NCBI GenBank assembly: GCA_958423465.1
Contig: CATZRD010000022.1
Span: 1-38,412, forward strand
From: an uncultured Oscillospiraceae bacterium
Lineage (GTDB): Bacteria; Bacillota; Clostridia; Oscillospirales; Oscillospiraceae
Direction of reading: 5' to 3'
Length of the DNA stretch: 38,412 nucleotides
Shown here: one piece after another, positions 36,993 through 38,412 of the stretch
How the letters are laid out: every line of letters starts with the position of its first letter
Numbering within the stretch: position 1 is the first letter of the stretch
Program-made: the position numbers and the translations under genes
The notes under the pieces: generated by a model
What the model was told of the DNA's origin: nothing
The model's database searches: none
What the model saw: the letters and a program-made list of their open reading frames with translations, nothing else

Positions 36993-38412
36993 ATGAAGAA
37001 ACGGATATTAGCGATATGCATGGCCCTGTGTATGATGCTGTCCGCCGTGCCGGTGGCGTTCGCGGCGGAGGGGGATGCGCCTATTTTTGAAATTTCCGAC
37101 ACAGGAAACGATGAGCTTGACGGAACGTATACATCAATTCCTGAGGCCATGATGGCATATATCGAGAACGGCCAGCCTGTATGTAAAATGTATTTGTTGG
37201 ATGATGCCGAAATTTCTATTGGGGACAATCCTGATTTTCCTGATTTTCCACCTATTGGAATTTGGCTCTTTGGGAATGACGCATCATCTGTTCTGGACCT
37301 GGGCGGCCATACGCTGACCGTGACAGGAACAGGTTTTGCGATCATAAGTCTTGCTTCAAGTGATCCTAGCATTGTTAACGTTATTCAAAACGGGAAAATT
37401 ATTCTGAATGGTGAAAATTTAGTTGGAATCCTCAATAGAAATGATTACCTAGAGATCAGAGATGTTCAGATCATTGCGGGCGAAGATGCCAGTGATGTCG
37501 TTGGTATTAGAATGGGCATGCCGGGTGGCGGCATACATCTAGCCGGGACAACCATTAGGAATTGTCAAGTCGCGCTGGGAGAAAAAGGTACAGCTATCGT
37601 AGATGAGCAGAGTAAAGATCAGAATCCGGAGCTAAAAACCTTTATTTATTCCGGACAGTTTTCTGAAAATCCCGTTTCAGAAGATAACAATAGTATTATT
37701 TTCGCAGAGGGTTCTTCTCCCCTTAAACCCCTCCCTGACGGCGTAGACCCAGATACTACCGTCATCACCTCCGAGGCCACCACCGCCATGATCGTCAAGG
37801 ACGGCAACGCCTACCTGTACGACACTCTGCAGGAGGCGGTGGACGCGGCGGAGAGCAAGCAGACCGGCTCCGGGGCCGTCCAGATCTCCCTGCTGAAGCA
37901 GCCGGAGGACAAGGCCGTCACGCTTCCCGACGGTGTGGACCTGACCATCAAGCCGCTGGGTGATGCCGACATCGACACGGGGGCTGTCAAACTCGAGGAT
38001 TCCAACGGCCAGAAGGTCGAAATCGGTGAGAACGGCCAGCTTACGCCCGCCGAGATCAACGTCACCGGCGTGGAGTTGGATAAGACCACCCTCTCTCTGG
38101 TGGAGGGAACGACGGGCAGCTTGACCGCCACTGTGGCTCCCGAGAACGCCACCGACACGACCGTGACCTGGGCTTCCGATAATCCCAGCGTGGCTGCCGT
38201 GGACCAGAGCGGTAAGATCACCGCCGTGTCCGAGGGCACGGCCACCATCACCGTGACCACCACCGACGGCGGGTTCTCCGACAACTGCGCCGTCACCGTA
38301 ACCGCCAAGGCCGTTACCGTTACATTCGAGGGCGCGGACGTCGATCCCATCACGGTGCTGCCCGGTACGGAGATCGAGCTGCCCACCCCGGACGACACCC
38401 GTGATGAGATCT
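36993..38412 (+). CDS. Secreted beta-helix/Big_2 surface protein, 3' end outside window
   Basis: The frame is open to the window end (473 complete codons visible). It starts with a signal peptide (MKKRILAICMALCMMLSAVP, cleavage after AFA). A region of about 220 residues with LDLGGHTLTVTG and repeated short strands (NVIQNGKIILNG, GIHLAGTTIRNCQVAL) suggests a right-handed beta-helix. A second segment (AMIVKDGNAYLYDTLQEAVDA) and one Big_2 Ig-like domain (about 350-430; VELDKTTLSLVEGTTGSLTA, VTWASDNPSVAAVD) follow. ATG 36993 is preferred over ATG 36990 because GGAGG is then 7 bases away. Bases about 37080-37730 are AT-rich with ATT, AAT and GAT codons, unlike the GC-rich flanks of the same gene. 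Likely a surface adhesin or polysaccharide-binding protein. Confidence 0.8.
   Translation, partial: MKKRILAICMALCMMLSAVPVAFAAEGDAPIFEISDTGNDELDGTYTSIPEAMMAYIENGQPVCKMYLLDDAEISIGDNPDFPDFPPIGIWLFGNDASSVLDLGGHTLTVTGTGFAIISLASSDPSIVNVIQNGKIILNGENLVGILNRNDYLEIRDVQIIAGEDASDVVGIRMGMPGGGIHLAGTTIRNCQVALGEKGTAIVDEQSKDQNPELKTFIYSGQFSENPVSEDNNSIIFAEGSSPLKPLPDGVDPDTTVITSEATTAMIVKDGNAYLYDTLQEAVDAAESKQTGSGAVQISLLKQPEDKAVTLPDGVDLTIKPLGDADIDTGAVKLEDSNGQKVEIGENGQLTPAEINVTGVELDKTTLSLVEGTTGSLTATVAPENATDTTVTWASDNPSVAAVDQSGKITAVSEGTATITVTTTDGGFSDNCAVTVTAKAVTVTFEGADVDPITVLPGTEIELPTPDDTRDEI

Overview
The window reads as a chromosomal segment of a high-GC anaerobic Firmicute, most likely an Oscillospiraceae (Flavonifractor/Intestinimonas/Lawsonibacter-like). 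Reasons: the rpsF-ssb-rpsR order, strong AGGAGG ribosome binding sites, TTGACA/TATAAT promoters, reverse rubrerythrin, a QueT-type ECF component, a fused FeoA-FeoB and an acetogen-type acetyl-CoA synthase. There is no prophage, insertion sequence, rRNA or CRISPR array. Assignment to a family is inference; no marker gene settles it.

Layout. 1-4.8 kb: end of an amidohydrolase gene, ftsH, and a sigma factor overlapping an RsgI-like membrane anti-sigma factor with three PepSY repeats. 4.9-9.4 kb (minus): rhamnose catabolism (AraC regulator, rhaB, rhaA, rhaD), with an RNA hairpin over the rhaB ribosome binding site. 9.4-13.3 kb (minus): Na+/Ca2+ exchanger, tRNA-Gly(GCC), an Asn/Gly-rich lipoprotein, a queT-like gene behind a pseudoknot-terminator leader, and a solitary D12-class adenine methylase. 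13.4-16.1 kb: a complete but isolated acsB (acetyl-CoA synthase), divergent from a small His/Cys-repeat lipoprotein. 16.2-19.1 kb: rpsF-ssb-rpsR, a zinc-ribbon/Big_2 membrane protein, uridine kinase. 19.2-20.5 kb: a lone solute-binding lipoprotein. 20.7-25.5 kb: two divergent Feo loci. 25.6-31.2 kb: MBL-fold hydrolase, DUF4349 lipoprotein, ECF S component, GIY-YIG protein, aminotransferase, MsmX/UgpC-type ABC ATPase. 31.2-33.3 kb: a 29-codon acidic gene, an SDR, and a small module of a 59-aa protein facing two paralogous XRE-type proteins across palindromes. 33.3-34.7 kb: Fur-family regulator, reverse rubrerythrin and a small helical protein. 34.7-38.4 kb: a 54-aa protein, inositol-monophosphatase family enzyme, WYL regulator, and the start of a secreted beta-helix/Big_2 protein with mosaic base composition.

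Metabolic themes are sugar use (rhamnose, orphan ABC parts), metal handling (two Feo systems, His/Cys lipoprotein, Ni-Fe-S acetyl-CoA synthase) and oxygen/peroxide defence. The parts most worth a second look are the structured leaders, the genes shorter than 60 codons that carry their own signals, the XRE module and the acsB/His-rich lipoprotein pair. Long open frames antisense to ftsH, acsB, feoB and the Na+/Ca2+ exchanger are mirror effects of GC-rich third positions and were left out.
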